NCBI GenBank assembly: GCA_964249735.1
Contig: CAXUDP010000014.1
Coordinates: forward strand, 1-58,530
DNA: 58,530 nt
DNA from: Lichenicola sp964249735
GTDB taxonomy: Bacteria > Pseudomonadota > Alphaproteobacteria > Acetobacterales > Acetobacteraceae
Direction: 5' to 3'
Position 1 is the stretch's first letter. Every line of letters begins with the position of its first letter. Below the pieces are notes generated by a model, which saw nothing but the letters and a program-made list of their open reading frames with translations, had not been told where the DNA came from and ran no database searches. Positions 19,936 through 29,178 of this stretch are shown here, piece by piece. The position numbers and the translations under genes are program-made.

Positions 19936-21783
19936 TCAGGGCTGGATTTTGATGACCTGTCCCTGGCCCGAGACGAGGCCATAGTTGGACACGTAGATGG
20001 ACCCGTCCTTGCCGGTCGTGATGCCGGTCGGCATGATCAGCCCGTGGCAGGAAAGCGTCTTATCCTGCTGTCCTTGCGCGTTCACATGCACGATGGCGCC
20101 GTTCGGATCGTTGGACAGCGAGCCGTTGGCATACATCTCAAGCCCATAAACGCCGCCGTCCGGTGCGGGCGCCACGCCGATCAGGTTGGTGAAGCCTGAT
20201 GCGAACACCGTCGGCTGCTGTCCGGTCTGGAAGCGGAAGATGCGCGACGAGCCCGGCACGTAAGGGTAGCCTGAGTAGTCGGCCGCCAGCACGCCCTTGC
20301 CGTCGGGCGCCGCCATGATCCCGGTCGGCACCGAATTCTCGTGTGCCGTCGTGGCAGCGGCGCCTGCGGTGGCGGGCACGGTGACGGTCTGGTTCGGCAT
20401 GATCCCGACCAGCGAGACCGTGCCACCCGGCGTCACCTGCGTCACGGTCTGGCCGGCGCCGTCGGCGACGTAGAGATTTCCCCCCATGCTGGTCAGGCCG
20501 AACGGATTGCTTTCGGCGCTGGGCTTGCCGGCCGGGTCGGGGATGTGCGGATAGTTGGCGTACTCGAAGTTCGCCAGCGAAGCGACGGTCTTCACAGTCG
20601 GCAGGTTGTTGGCAATGCCGGCGGTGAGCAGGACGCCGGTCTGCTTCTGCAGCGCGCCGAGCCCGTTGACGGAGACTTGCGGCCCGCCATTGCCGATGAC
20701 GACGTAGGGAAGGTCGTTGGCGAACGCGATGCCGTTCGGGCCGCTTGAACTGTCGGCCTGCGGCGTCGAGAGCGATCCGAGCGTGCTGACGAGCGTGATG
20801 TTGCGACCGAACGCATTGACGGACACCTTGCCCGTGTTGCCAAAGCAGTTCTCGGCACCCATGAAAGGAATGCAGGCAGCTGTCCCGCCAACCCCGGCCT
20901 CGGTGAACCAGAGGTCGCCCAGGACATCGAACGCCAGGCCACGCGGCTGGTTGAGGCTGTCGGCCACAACCGGGTACAGCGGCGCCACCGTGCTCGCCTT
21001 GACCAGGGTGGCGGAGATCTTGTTGATCTGGCCGTTCGGCAGCGCGGCACTGGTGCTGAATGCCACCGGAGCGCCGACCTGGGGCGACCAGTAGTCGATG
21101 CCGGTATCGGAGATGCCGCCGCCGCTGGCTCCATTCGGCGCCACCCAGGCCTGGAAGTTGCCGATCGGGGTCTGGACGGTCGTGCTGCCCGTGACGTTGA
21201 GGTAAAGGTTGGTTGCCTGTCCGTTGGTGAAGTTCAAGTTGTCGTTGTAGGAGGTCGTGGTCGACCACGAGCCGGGGTAGAACTCGGCCGGTTGCTTGGC
21301 AACGCGGTCGGATCCGTCGGCGGTCATGTTGTCGCCGATGGCGTACACGATCTTGGTGGTCGGGTCCTGCTCGACGTAGAAGATGCCGACTGGCACGGGG
21401 TTGGCCCCGTAGATCGAGCTGCCGCCCACCTGTATGTCCTCGGTGGTGACCAGCGCCAAGGTGGGCTTGCCGTTGAAGGTCCTGGTTTCGGCATACTCCA
21501 CGAACGTGCCGCCGATCTGGATGGGGCCGCTCGGAGCCGGCGTGCCCGGAGGTGCACCCGGGGGCGATGCGCCGGGCGGCAGCGTGATCGTCCCGGTGAG
21601 TGTGTAGATCCAGTAGTCGCCCGGATGTATCGTTGGCAAGGTTGTCGCAAGCGCGTGCGAAGGAAGCGGAGCACATGTCTGTGCATGCGCATCGACGCTC
21701 AGCGTCGGCATGAGGCAAGTCGACAACAGCAGCGATGTTTGGAACGCCCTCGCACAACGGCTGCTCGAAAACATCTGGAACAT
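19936..21783 (-). CDS. Secreted ScyD/ScyE-family beta-propeller protein
   Basis: The 615-residue protein begins with a signal peptide (SLLLSTCLMPTLSVDAHAQ). Residues 45-270 form an N-terminal domain of unknown type, rich in Thr and Gly, with a Pro/Gly hinge (PPGASPPGAPPGTP). From about 275 it has propeller-like repeats: QPRGLAFDVLGDLWFTEAG, SNPFGLTSMGGNLYVADGAG and GITTGKDGSIYVSNYG. This layout matches the ScyD/ScyE family, named from cyanobacterial scytonemin clusters but widespread as exported propellers. The start is secure: GGAGG lies 6 bases before the ATG. Codon use looks less GC-biased than in its neighbours. Function is unknown. Confidence 0.82.
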   Translation of the reverse strand: MFQMFSSSRCARAFQTSLLLSTCLMPTLSVDAHAQTCAPLPSHALATTLPTIHPGDYWIYTLTGTITLPPGASPPGAPPGTPAPSGPIQIGGTFVEYAETRTFNGKPTLALVTTEDIQVGGSSIYGANPVPVGIFYVEQDPTTKIVYAIGDNMTADGSDRVAKQPAEFYPGSWSTTTSYNDNLNFTNGQATNLYLNVTGSTTVQTPIGNFQAWVAPNGASGGGISDTGIDYWSPQVGAPVAFSTSAALPNGQINKISATLVKASTVAPLYPVVADSLNQPRGLAFDVLGDLWFTEAGVGGTAACIPFMGAENCFGNTGKVSVNAFGRNITLVSTLGSLSTPQADSSSGPNGIAFANDLPYVVIGNGGPQVSVNGLGALQKQTGVLLTAGIANNLPTVKTVASLANFEYANYPHIPDPAGKPSAESNPFGLTSMGGNLYVADGAGQTVTQVTPGGTVSLVGIMPNQTVTVPATAGAAATTAHENSVPTGIMAAPDGKGVLAADYSGYPYVPGSSRIFRFQTGQQPTVFASGFTNLIGVAPAPDGGVYGLEMYANGSLSNDPNGAIVHVNAQGQQDKTLSCHGLIMPTGITTGKDGSIYVSNYGLVSGQGQVIKIQP

Positions 21784-22081
21784 GTTACCTCCGTCAATTC
21801 ATGATTGAGTTGATGCGGCATTCTGTCCAACAGGAACGAGACAAGCTTGCGACGCCGGACCAGAACAGGATGCAGAACATTAAGTTGCCAGCCGTAGCAG
21901 TTATGTTTACCAGCGACAAGTGAACATGCACGAAGCAATTACTTCGTTGGGAAGTGTTCTTTGACATGTAAAGTTTTATCCAAAGTTATCGCATGGCCTG
22001 GAGACGGAGGCGTTCATCGGCGCCCGGTTGGGGCTGTGACGCGTTTTTGGTGATGCCGATCACGGAACAGGAAACAAGGCG
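21784..22081. promoter_or_regulatory. AT-richer intergenic region with palindrome and promoter-like element
   Basis: This stretch is clearly less GC-rich than its surroundings. At 21930-21947 there is an 18-bp near-palindrome (ACGAAGCAATTACTTCGT). At 21961-21966 is TTGACA, with AGTTAT 17 bases further on, pointing rightward into the transposase remnant. The minus-strand ScyD/ScyE-like gene must also be transcribed from this region. The site assignments are by eye only. Confidence 0.4.
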
Positions 22082-22866
22082 GTCTTCGAGCAGATCGAGC
22101 TCAGCACCGCGTCATTAGTTTCGCCCGGCCTGGCGGTGGACGGCGTCGTCCAGAATGGGGCCACGATCGTGGTCACCGCTCGCGGCGCAACTGATGCAGC
22201 CGCGTGCCCGGCCTGCGGCATCCTGCCGCGCCGTGTCCAAAGCCGCTATATCCGCCAGCCATCGGACTTGCCGTGCGCAGGATGGCGTGTCCGGCTGCAA
22301 CTCGTCGTGCGACGGTTCCTGTGCAGTGCCGAGCTCCCGCGTCGGGTCTTCTGATGGAGAACGCGAGCGCTCGTTCCTTGAGGCCGTGCGCAAGTCGATG
22401 CGCGCCATCCGCGATGCCCTGGGCGCGGCCACGATCGATCCGGCGCTGCTGACCGCGGCCGAACGGCTGCAGCATGAGGGCTTCCTGCGGCGCGAGAGGA
22501 CCGCCCGGCACGTCGGGGGCGACCCGGCGCCGGCGGGCGGAGCAGATGCAGGTGCAAGGGACGCGGAAGTCGCCATCAGCCCGCACCTTGGCGAGGCTGA
22601 TGGCCTTGGGGCGCGATCACCTCATCAAGACCGACACCCGCTGCGGCGGGCCTCGATGGCTGGAGCGGGCAGGCCAAGGCCAGCCTGATCGCGCCACCTT
22701 CCGCCGGCATCGCCTGGAACGTCAGGGCGGTGCGGGCCGCCATCACCGGGTCCTGGCCCAATGACCAAAACGAAGGACAGATCACCCGGCTCAAGCTGGT
22801 CAAGCGTCAGATGCATGGCCGGGCCGAGCTCGACCTGCTCGAAGCACCGCTGCTCGGTGTCGCATG
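22082..22866 (+). pseudogene. Decayed ISL3-family transposase
   Basis: Fragments in several frames match one ISL3 transposase in order. Residues encoded at 22136-22354 give the N-terminal zinc-finger block (CPACGILPRRVQSRYIRQ...LVVRRFLC). Bases near 22350-22500 give AVRKSMRAIRDALG...AERLQHEGFLRRE. Bases near 22535-22625 give SARTLARLMALGRDHL in another frame. Bases near 22725-22866 give the conserved C-terminus (AVRAAITGSWPND, EGQITRLKLVKRQM, LDLLEAPLLG). The middle of the DDE domain is deleted and there are at least three frame changes, so it cannot be functional. I could not define terminal inverted repeats. Confidence 0.82.
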
Positions 22867-22889
22867 CCCGTCCAGCATCAACGAAAGCG

Positions 22890-23770
22890 CGTCAGGGCCA
22901 CGATACCCGGCCGATCGACATCGAGCGCGCGCTGAAGCTCGATCACGCCGAAAATCCCGACCGGCGCGACCTGCAGCGCAAGGCGGCGGCGCACATCGCG
23001 GTGCACTCGCAGATCGGTTGCGACGAATTACCCGTGCTGGCACCCACAACGTTGGCGATCGAGCTGCACCGCTCTTGTGACGCAGGTCGAGGAGCTCGAG
23101 ACCGGCCGGATCGTTGCACTACGACCAGGTACGTTACGAGAAGAAAACGTGCGGGTGGAACACCACGTTGCGCCATCGCCGTCGGAGCTTCCCGAGTGGC
23201 TCCGCCGCTTCGACGAGACCGCCCCGGACCGGTTCGGACGCGCCGAGCGCTTGGTGGCGATCACCACTGGGCACCACCGCCTTTTATGGCTCACCCGTTT
23301 CCGGACAGGGACGGCCGGGCGGCGCGCCTGCTGTCGCACGCACTGTTGCGACGCCGCGGCGCGGGCTCCCCATCCTGGTCCGTTGCCCACGGCCTCGCCC
23401 GCCATGTCTACGCGTATCGTGCTGTCTTGGCCCGTGCCGACGATCCGCCGCAGGGAAGCCGGACGGCCGGGGCCTGCTGTCCGACGGTAGGCTGGCCAAG
23501 TTCTACCGGTTCTTCCTCGCCACCAGCCTCGACCAGATGCGGTTCATGCGCGCGTTGCTGTCGCCAGAAGCCCTGGGCGCCCGGATGCGGGAGTTCGTAG
23601 CGGCCAGGGATCGTCTGGACGAACGCGTTGAGCCGGCGTTGGAGCGCGCGGTGCTTCTCGGCCAGGCGCACGTGCGGCCCTGCCCGGCCTGCTCGGCGTC
23701 TGCGACCGGCAGGCACGCCGGCTGATGCAGCCGCTCGTCGCGCGTGACCTGCTGCAGGGCGCGGCCGGCG
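22890..23770 (+). pseudogene. Decayed Fic-domain protein gene
   Basis: Reading across frames reconstructs a Fic protein. Frame 3 near 22905-23075 gives RRDLQRKAAAHIAVHSQIG. Frame 1 from about 23077 gives VALRPGTLREENVRVEHHVA and SELPEWLRRFDETAPDRF, then TTGHHRLLW. Frame 3 near 23290-23460 gives the Fic motif as HPFPDRDGRAARLLSHALL, followed by SVAHGLARHV. Frame 2 near 23475-23680 gives FYRFFLATSLDQMRFMRALL. Frame 1 resumes with CDRQARRLMQPLVARDLL. Four frame changes and the loss of Asn from the HPFxxGNGR core show that it is dead. Fic proteins AMPylate targets, often as toxins. It directly follows the ISL3 remnant and precedes secD. Confidence 0.82.
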
Positions 23771-23917
23771 TGGCGATGGGCTGCGACCCGGAGTTGGAGG
23801 CCGCCCTGCGCCTGCACGGGCGTGCCGGACGGGCGCCACGGTTGCATCCAGCAGGGCGCACCGGCATGGTCCGGCCGCCGCCGCAACGGGCGGTCCCCGG
23901 AGGCAGGCTCGCTCGCC

Positions 23918-25477
23918 ATGATGTACTACAGCCGCGCCAGAACCGTTGCCGTGCTGGCGATCTGCCTCCTTGGCCTGTTGCTCTGCCTGCCCAACTTCGT
24001 CCGCGTGCCGGCTGGCCTGCCGCGGCCGCAGATCCATCTCGGCCTCGACCTGCGCGGCGGCTCCTACCTGCTGATGCGGGTCGACCTCGATGCCCTGACG
24101 CATGAGCGGCTCGACACCCTGACCGACCAGGTGCGGCAGTCGCTGCTGACGGCTGGGCTCGGCTACCGCAACCTCGGACCGGACCGATCGCGCGGCGCCG
24201 TCGCCTTCACCCCGCGCAGCCCGGCCGAGCATGACCGCGACGTGGCGACGCTGGCAGCGCTGCCAACCACCACCGCGAACGAGTTCGCGGTGTCCACCCT
24301 GCCCGATGGCCGGGTCGCAGTGACGCTGTCGCCGGCGGCGCTGCGGCTGCGCGCGCGGGACGCGGTGGCGCAGTCGATCGAGATCGTCCGGCGCCGGATC
24401 GACGCCACGGGTGCCGTGGATCCGGAGATCACCCGCGAGGGCGACGACCGAATCGTCGTGCGGCTGCCCGGCGTCAGCGACCCGGACCGGGTCAAGCAGC
24501 TGCTCGGCACCACCGCGAAGATGACGTTCCACCTGGTGGCGGAGGGCGTGAGCCCGCAGGGGGCGGTGCCCCCGGGGGTCGACCTGCTGCCGATGCAGGA
24601 CGATCCGAAGCAGCTCGTGCCGGTGCTGCACCACATCGACGTGGACGGCGCCGACCTGACTAACGCCAGCGCCTCGCAGGACAGCCAGACCGGCGGTTGG
24701 GCGATCACCTTCACCCTGGACAGCGTCGGCGCGCGCGAGTTCGCCGAGATCACGCGGGCCAACATCGGCAAGCTCTTCGCGGTAGTGCTGGACAACAAGG
24801 TGATCACCGACCCGGTGATCCAGGGCGTGATCCCGAGCGGCAACGGCCAGATCACCGGGCGCTCCTACACGGCGCAGTCCGCCACCGACCTCGCCCTGCT
24901 GCTGCGTGCCGGCGCGCTGCCGGCGCCGCTGACGGTGATCGAGCAGCGCTCGATCGGCCCGACCTTGGGGGCCGACTCTATCCGCGCCGGCGCCATCAGC
25001 CTCGCGGTCGGCTTCGTGCTGGTGGTGGCGTTCATGGGCACGTTCTACGGGCTGTTCGGCTGGTACGCGAACGTGGCCCTGCTGGCCAACCTGGTGCTGA
25101 TGATGGCGATCCTGTCGCTGTTCGGCGCCACCCTGACCCTGCCGGGCATGGCCGGGCTGCTGCTGACGCTGGGCATGGCGGTGGACGCCAACATCCTGAT
25201 CAACGAGCGCATACGCGAGGAGGTGGGGCGCGGCCGCACCCCGATCGCGGCGATGCAGGCGGGCTTCGAGCGCGCGACCTCGACCATCGTCGACAGCAAC
25301 GCCACCGCCTTCCTGGCGCACGTGATGCTGTTCGTGTTCGGCTCCGGCGCGGTCAGGGGGTTCGCGCTCACCATCACCATCGGCATCGTCACCACCCTGT
25401 TCACCACGCTGCTGCTGTCGCGGATGCTGATGGTGCGCTGGTATGCGCTCACGCGCCCTGTCCTCCTGCCGGTCTGA
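23918..25477 (+). CDS. secD: Protein translocase subunit SecD
   Basis: This 519-residue inner-membrane protein uses the proton gradient to pull proteins out of the Sec channel. It has one N-terminal helix (about residues 8-26), then LGLDLRGGSYLLM, a large periplasmic part (about 40-350), and five C-terminal helices starting at IRAGAISLAVGFVLVV. The conserved GMAVDANILINERIREE segment is near 430. Two ATGs are adjacent at 23918 and 23921; GGAGG lies 14 bases upstream, which is rather far. Upstream, where yajC is often found, lies the Fic/ISL3 scar. secF follows after 10 bases. Confidence 0.95.
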   Translation: MMYYSRARTVAVLAICLLGLLLCLPNFVRVPAGLPRPQIHLGLDLRGGSYLLMRVDLDALTHERLDTLTDQVRQSLLTAGLGYRNLGPDRSRGAVAFTPRSPAEHDRDVATLAALPTTTANEFAVSTLPDGRVAVTLSPAALRLRARDAVAQSIEIVRRRIDATGAVDPEITREGDDRIVVRLPGVSDPDRVKQLLGTTAKMTFHLVAEGVSPQGAVPPGVDLLPMQDDPKQLVPVLHHIDVDGADLTNASASQDSQTGGWAITFTLDSVGAREFAEITRANIGKLFAVVLDNKVITDPVIQGVIPSGNGQITGRSYTAQSATDLALLLRAGALPAPLTVIEQRSIGPTLGADSIRAGAISLAVGFVLVVAFMGTFYGLFGWYANVALLANLVLMMAILSLFGATLTLPGMAGLLLTLGMAVDANILINERIREEVGRGRTPIAAMQAGFERATSTIVDSNATAFLAHVMLFVFGSGAVRGFALTITIGIVTTLFTTLLLSRMLMVRWYALTRPVLLPV

Positions 25478-25487
25478 GGCGCGTCTC

Positions 25488-26456
25488 ATGCTGTCCCGCC
25501 CCTTGTTCCGGTTCGTCAAGGACGGCACCCGGATCCGCTTCATGCGCGGCCGGTTCCTGGGCCTCGCCGTGTCGGCGTTCCTGTCGCTGGCTTCCGTGGC
25601 GTTGTTCTTCTACCCGGGCCTGTCGCTCGGCATCGACTTCAGCGGCGGCATCGTGGTCGAGGCGCGCACGCCGGGCCCGGCAGACTTCGGCAGGCTGCGC
25701 GCAGGCCTGGACGCGCAGCACGTGTCCGGTGCCGGGCTGCAGCGCTTCGGGGCGGCCAATGACGTGCTGATCCGGCTCCAGGCACCGGCCGGCACCGACG
25801 CCCGCTCCGAGGCCGCGACCCAGGCGCTGGTGGAGCGGGTGCGTGCGGGCGTTGTGGGGGCCCAGCCCGGCACGCAGATCCTGCGCGCCGACGCGGTGGG
25901 CGCCTCCGTGTCGGCCGAGCTGTTCCGCAACGGCATGCTGGCGCTCGGCATCAGCCTGCTGATGATCCTGGCCTATATCTGGTTCCGCTTCGAGTGGGAG
26001 TTCGCGGTCAGCGCGGTGGCGACGCTGGTGCTCGACATCACCAAGACCGTCGGCTTCCTCGCCCTGACCCGGTTCGAGTTCGACCTGGTGATGGTCGCGG
26101 CGATCCTGACCGTGCTGGGCTACTCCACCAACGACAAGGTGGTGGTGTACGACCGGGTGCGCGAGAACCTGCGCAAGTACCGCTCCATGCCACTGCGCGA
26201 GCTGATCGACCTGTCGATCAACGAGACCCTGAACCGCACGCTCGGCACCTCCTCCACCGTGTTCCTGGCCGCCCTGCCGCTGGCCTTGTTCGGCGGCCAC
26301 ACCCTGGCCGGCTTCGCGTGGGTGATGCTGTTCGGCATCGTGGTCGGTACCTCGTCGTCGATCTTCATCGCCGCCCCGATCCTGCTGCTGCTGGGCGAGA
26401 AGCGGCTGCGACGCGACGCGCAGAAGGCGGCGCCGGTGCGGGCCCGGCCCGGCTGA
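25488..26456 (+). CDS. secF: Protein translocase subunit SecF
   Basis: This 322-residue partner of SecD has an N-terminal helix (about residues 24-43), the LGIDFSGGIVVEAR motif, a periplasmic domain, and five helices from about residue 145. VLGYSTNDKVVVYDRVREN is the SecF signature near 217. The ATG at 25488 comes 10 bases after secD, so the two form one transcription unit and one membrane complex. Length and residues are normal for the family. Confidence 0.96.
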   Translation: MLSRPLFRFVKDGTRIRFMRGRFLGLAVSAFLSLASVALFFYPGLSLGIDFSGGIVVEARTPGPADFGRLRAGLDAQHVSGAGLQRFGAANDVLIRLQAPAGTDARSEAATQALVERVRAGVVGAQPGTQILRADAVGASVSAELFRNGMLALGISLLMILAYIWFRFEWEFAVSAVATLVLDITKTVGFLALTRFEFDLVMVAAILTVLGYSTNDKVVVYDRVRENLRKYRSMPLRELIDLSINETLNRTLGTSSTVFLAALPLALFGGHTLAGFAWVMLFGIVVGTSSSIFIAAPILLLLGEKRLRRDAQKAAPVRARPG

Positions 26457-26586
26457 AGGCTGGACCACGCCACCGTTGCAGATTTGCAGACGGTTCCAGA
26501 GAAGTGGACGCTCGCTGTTTCGCACCCTCATGCCTGGAAGCCGGATCGACTAGTCTCTCGGGCGGATCGACTGCGAGAATAGATCG

Positions 26587-28077
26587 ATGCGAAAGTCGCT
26601 GCCCCGCCCGGCGGGAGCTGCCGGGATCTTGATCGCCGGTCTGCTTGCCCTGTCCGCCGGGATGCCCGCCTTGGCGCAGCAGCCACCACCGACGGTCGCG
26701 CCGACGTCGCCGGCCCAGCCTGCCAGCGGCGGCACCCCGAACTCGGGCTTCGCCACCGGCGCCAGCCAGGAGGTGTCGGAGCCCGGCATCGGCCCGCTGT
26801 TCGGCTCACCGTTCGGGTCCGACCACCTGTTCGGCGATTGGGGCGGGCTGCATACCCGGCTCGAGGATCGCGGCATCGACATCAACCTGGACTATCTCAC
26901 CGAGAACGGTGGCAACATCTCTGGCGGCAGGCGTGAAACCTTCGCCACCGACGGCCAGATCGGGCTCGAGGTCAACCTCGACCTCGACAAGCTGCTGGGG
27001 TGGAAGGGGGCGGCGTTCCACTCGATCATCGTCAACCGCGAAGGCCGCAACCTGTCCGCCGACTCAATCGGCGACGACCTCGCGACGTATCAGGAGATCT
27101 ACGGTGGCGGCGGCAACGTGCTGGCCCACATGGTCTATGCCTACGGCGAGCAGAGCCTGCTCAAGAACCGCCTCGACCTGATCGCCGGCTGGCTTCCGGT
27201 CGGCAACTTCTTCGCCGCCTCGCCGCTTTACTGCGACTTCCTCAACGTTTTGTTCTGCGGCAATCCGCATCCGCTGCCGAACTATCCCGGCGAGGACGAC
27301 TGGCCGCAGGCGACTTTCGGCACCCAGGTGCGCTACCTTTTCACCCCGCAGGTCTACCTGCAGGTCGGCCTGTTCTCGGTGGACCCTGACTACGGCACCG
27401 GCGGCGGCGGCAGCTCCGGCTTCGCCTGGGCGGATCCGCGCAAGTCCGGGGTGTCGATCCCGGTGGAGATCGGCTGGGTACCGGTGTTCGGCCGGCAGCA
27501 CCTCATCGGCCACTACAAGCTCGGCTATGACCGTGACACCCATCGATATGCCGACGTGCTGGACAACACCCGGGGGCTGCCGCAGGCGAGCTTCGGCGGC
27601 ACCTTCGCCAGCCAGGACCGCGACGACGAGTACGTGCTGTTCGACCAGATGCTGTCGCGGCAGGGCTCCGGCCCCACCGATGGCATCATCGTGTTCGGCG
27701 GCTGGGTGCATGCGACGGATCGGGTCAGCCCGCTGACGCAGCACGCCTTCGTTGCGGCCACCACCACCGGCTCGTCCTGGAACAGGCCCAAGGACACGCT
27801 CGGCGCCTCGTTCCAGTGGCTCGAGATGAGCGGCGCCTTCACCCACGCGCAGGAGATCGCGCTGGAACAGGGGCAATCCCCGCCGGTGACCCTTGACGGC
27901 TTCGGCCCCGCCTACGGGCCGCAGAACACGGAGCAGGTGGTGGAGCTGACCTACATCATCCACGTGTTCCGCGGCGTGACGCTGCAGCCGGACTTCCAGT
28001 ACCTCATCCGTCCCGGCGCCACCACCAATACCCCGGACGCCGCCGTGCTCGGCTTCCGCACCAACATCAACTTCTGA
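26587..28077 (+). CDS. OprB-family carbohydrate-selective porin
   Basis: The 496-residue product has a signal peptide (AGILIAGLLALSAGMPALAQ) and a proline-rich linker. It then has the OprB barrel, starting with LFGDWGGLHTRLEDRGID near residue 80 and ending in the aromatic C-terminus NINF expected for BAM insertion. OprB porins pass glucose and other sugars through the outer membrane. The gene stands alone after secF (130-base gap). Its presence fits the sugar-oxidising operon further upstream, because periplasmic dehydrogenases need sugar entry, but that link is an inference. Confidence 0.93.
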   Translation: MRKSLPRPAGAAGILIAGLLALSAGMPALAQQPPPTVAPTSPAQPASGGTPNSGFATGASQEVSEPGIGPLFGSPFGSDHLFGDWGGLHTRLEDRGIDINLDYLTENGGNISGGRRETFATDGQIGLEVNLDLDKLLGWKGAAFHSIIVNREGRNLSADSIGDDLATYQEIYGGGGNVLAHMVYAYGEQSLLKNRLDLIAGWLPVGNFFAASPLYCDFLNVLFCGNPHPLPNYPGEDDWPQATFGTQVRYLFTPQVYLQVGLFSVDPDYGTGGGGSSGFAWADPRKSGVSIPVEIGWVPVFGRQHLIGHYKLGYDRDTHRYADVLDNTRGLPQASFGGTFASQDRDDEYVLFDQMLSRQGSGPTDGIIVFGGWVHATDRVSPLTQHAFVAATTTGSSWNRPKDTLGASFQWLEMSGAFTHAQEIALEQGQSPPVTLDGFGPAYGPQNTEQVVELTYIIHVFRGVTLQPDFQYLIRPGATTNTPDAAVLGFRTNINF

Positions 28078-28181
28078 GCGCGCTGCCGGGTGGACGAGCG
28101 GCTACGGCCGGGCTGGATGGTCGTCGGCACCCGATCGCCGGCCTTCCGGCCCGCCACCGGCAGCAGCCGTCGCGACGGGCA

Positions 28182-28568
28182 TCAGGGGGGCGCTGGTGGT
28201 GCAGCCGGGCCGGGAGCGAGGTCGTTGTCGCCGGTGAAGTCGACCAGCGCCCGGAGCGCACGTTCCGCCTGCTGGTCGCGCCCGTCGCCGGGCTGCAGCT
28301 CGGCCGTCACCACCGCCACCAGCGCGGCACGGTCGTACTGCACCAGCTGGGTGATGTCGGCGCGGCTGGCGCGGCCGGAATGGCCGTAGCTGAGCGCCAT
28401 GCCGCGGGCGATCAGGTAGCTGTCGATCAGGCTGGCCGGGTTCGCGCGTGCGTCGACCCGCATCTCCGGCGGGCCCGACTGCACGCATCCGGCCAGCATG
28501 ACCACCGCCACGACAGGAACGCAGCGTGCTGACCACGTCCTGCGTAGCCTCCGGTCGGGTCGAGGCAT
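28182..28568 (-). CDS. Small predicted lipoprotein
   Basis: No family was recognised. The 128-residue product has basic residues, a hydrophobic run and a lipobox (VPVVAVVMLAGC), so it should be lipidated at Cys29. The mature part is alpha-helical (SLIDSYLIARGMALSYGHSG) and ends in a Pro/Ala tail. The ATG at 28568 was chosen because it places the signal sequence at the N-terminus; a longer frame upstream would bury it. It is divergent from the DUF3597 gene. Confidence 0.68.
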   Translation of the reverse strand: MPRPDRRLRRTWSARCVPVVAVVMLAGCVQSGPPEMRVDARANPASLIDSYLIARGMALSYGHSGRASRADITQLVQYDRAALVAVVTAELQPGDGRDQQAERALRALVDFTGDNDLAPGPAAPPAPP

Positions 28569-28704
28569 GATCGCCTTTCGGTCGTACGGGCTGGATATCC
28601 TGTCGGTTCTAGCACCACCCCGACCGGATCGGAACCGCGCCGTGTCCGGCACGCTCTACCTGGCACCGGCGCCAGCCGGCCCACCATCCGGACTGGACCT
28701 GCCC

Positions 28705-29178
28705 ATGAGCTTCTTCGGATCGATCGTCGACAAGATCGTGCACTACGCCGGTTCGGCCTTCGCCCCGGCCGCGGAAGCGACCACGCCAGCTGGCACGGCG
28801 GCTTCCGCGCCGGTCGCCGACACGGTCGCGGCGACCGACACCGTGCCGGCTCCGGCGAGCACGGAAGCCACCGTGCCCGCCGCGGCATCCCCTGCGACGA
28901 CGGAGGCGGCACCACTGCAATCCGTCGATGTCGGTGCGGTGCTGACGGCACTCGACGCGCAGAAGGGCGGCGGCCTCGACTGGCAGAGCTCGATCGTCGA
29001 CCTGTTGAAGCTGCTCGACCTCGACTCGAGCCTGGCAGCGCGCAAGACCCTGGCAAACGAGCTCGGCGTGCATGTCGGCGCGGACGGAACAGCGGAGGAG
29101 AACATCGCCCTGCACAAGGCGGTGGTGCAGAAACTGGCCGAGAACGGCGGCACGATCCCGCCCGAGATGAAAGCGTAA
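28705..29178 (+). CDS. DUF3597 domain protein
   Basis: This 157-residue protein has the DUF3597 pattern: MSFFGSIVDKI at the N-terminus, an Ala/Thr/Pro-rich linker (residues 20-75), and a C-terminal domain with VDVGAVLTALDAQKG, LDWQSSIVDLLKLLDLDSS and ARKTLANELG. The domain's role is unknown; it resembles a small LysM-free scaffold. There is no signal peptide, so it is probably cytoplasmic. The ATG at 28705 matches the family start. Confidence 0.85.
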   Translation: MSFFGSIVDKIVHYAGSAFAPAAEATTPAGTAASAPVADTVAATDTVPAPASTEATVPAAASPATTEAAPLQSVDVGAVLTALDAQKGGGLDWQSSIVDLLKLLDLDSSLAARKTLANELGVHVGADGTAEENIALHKAVVQKLAENGGTIPPEMKA

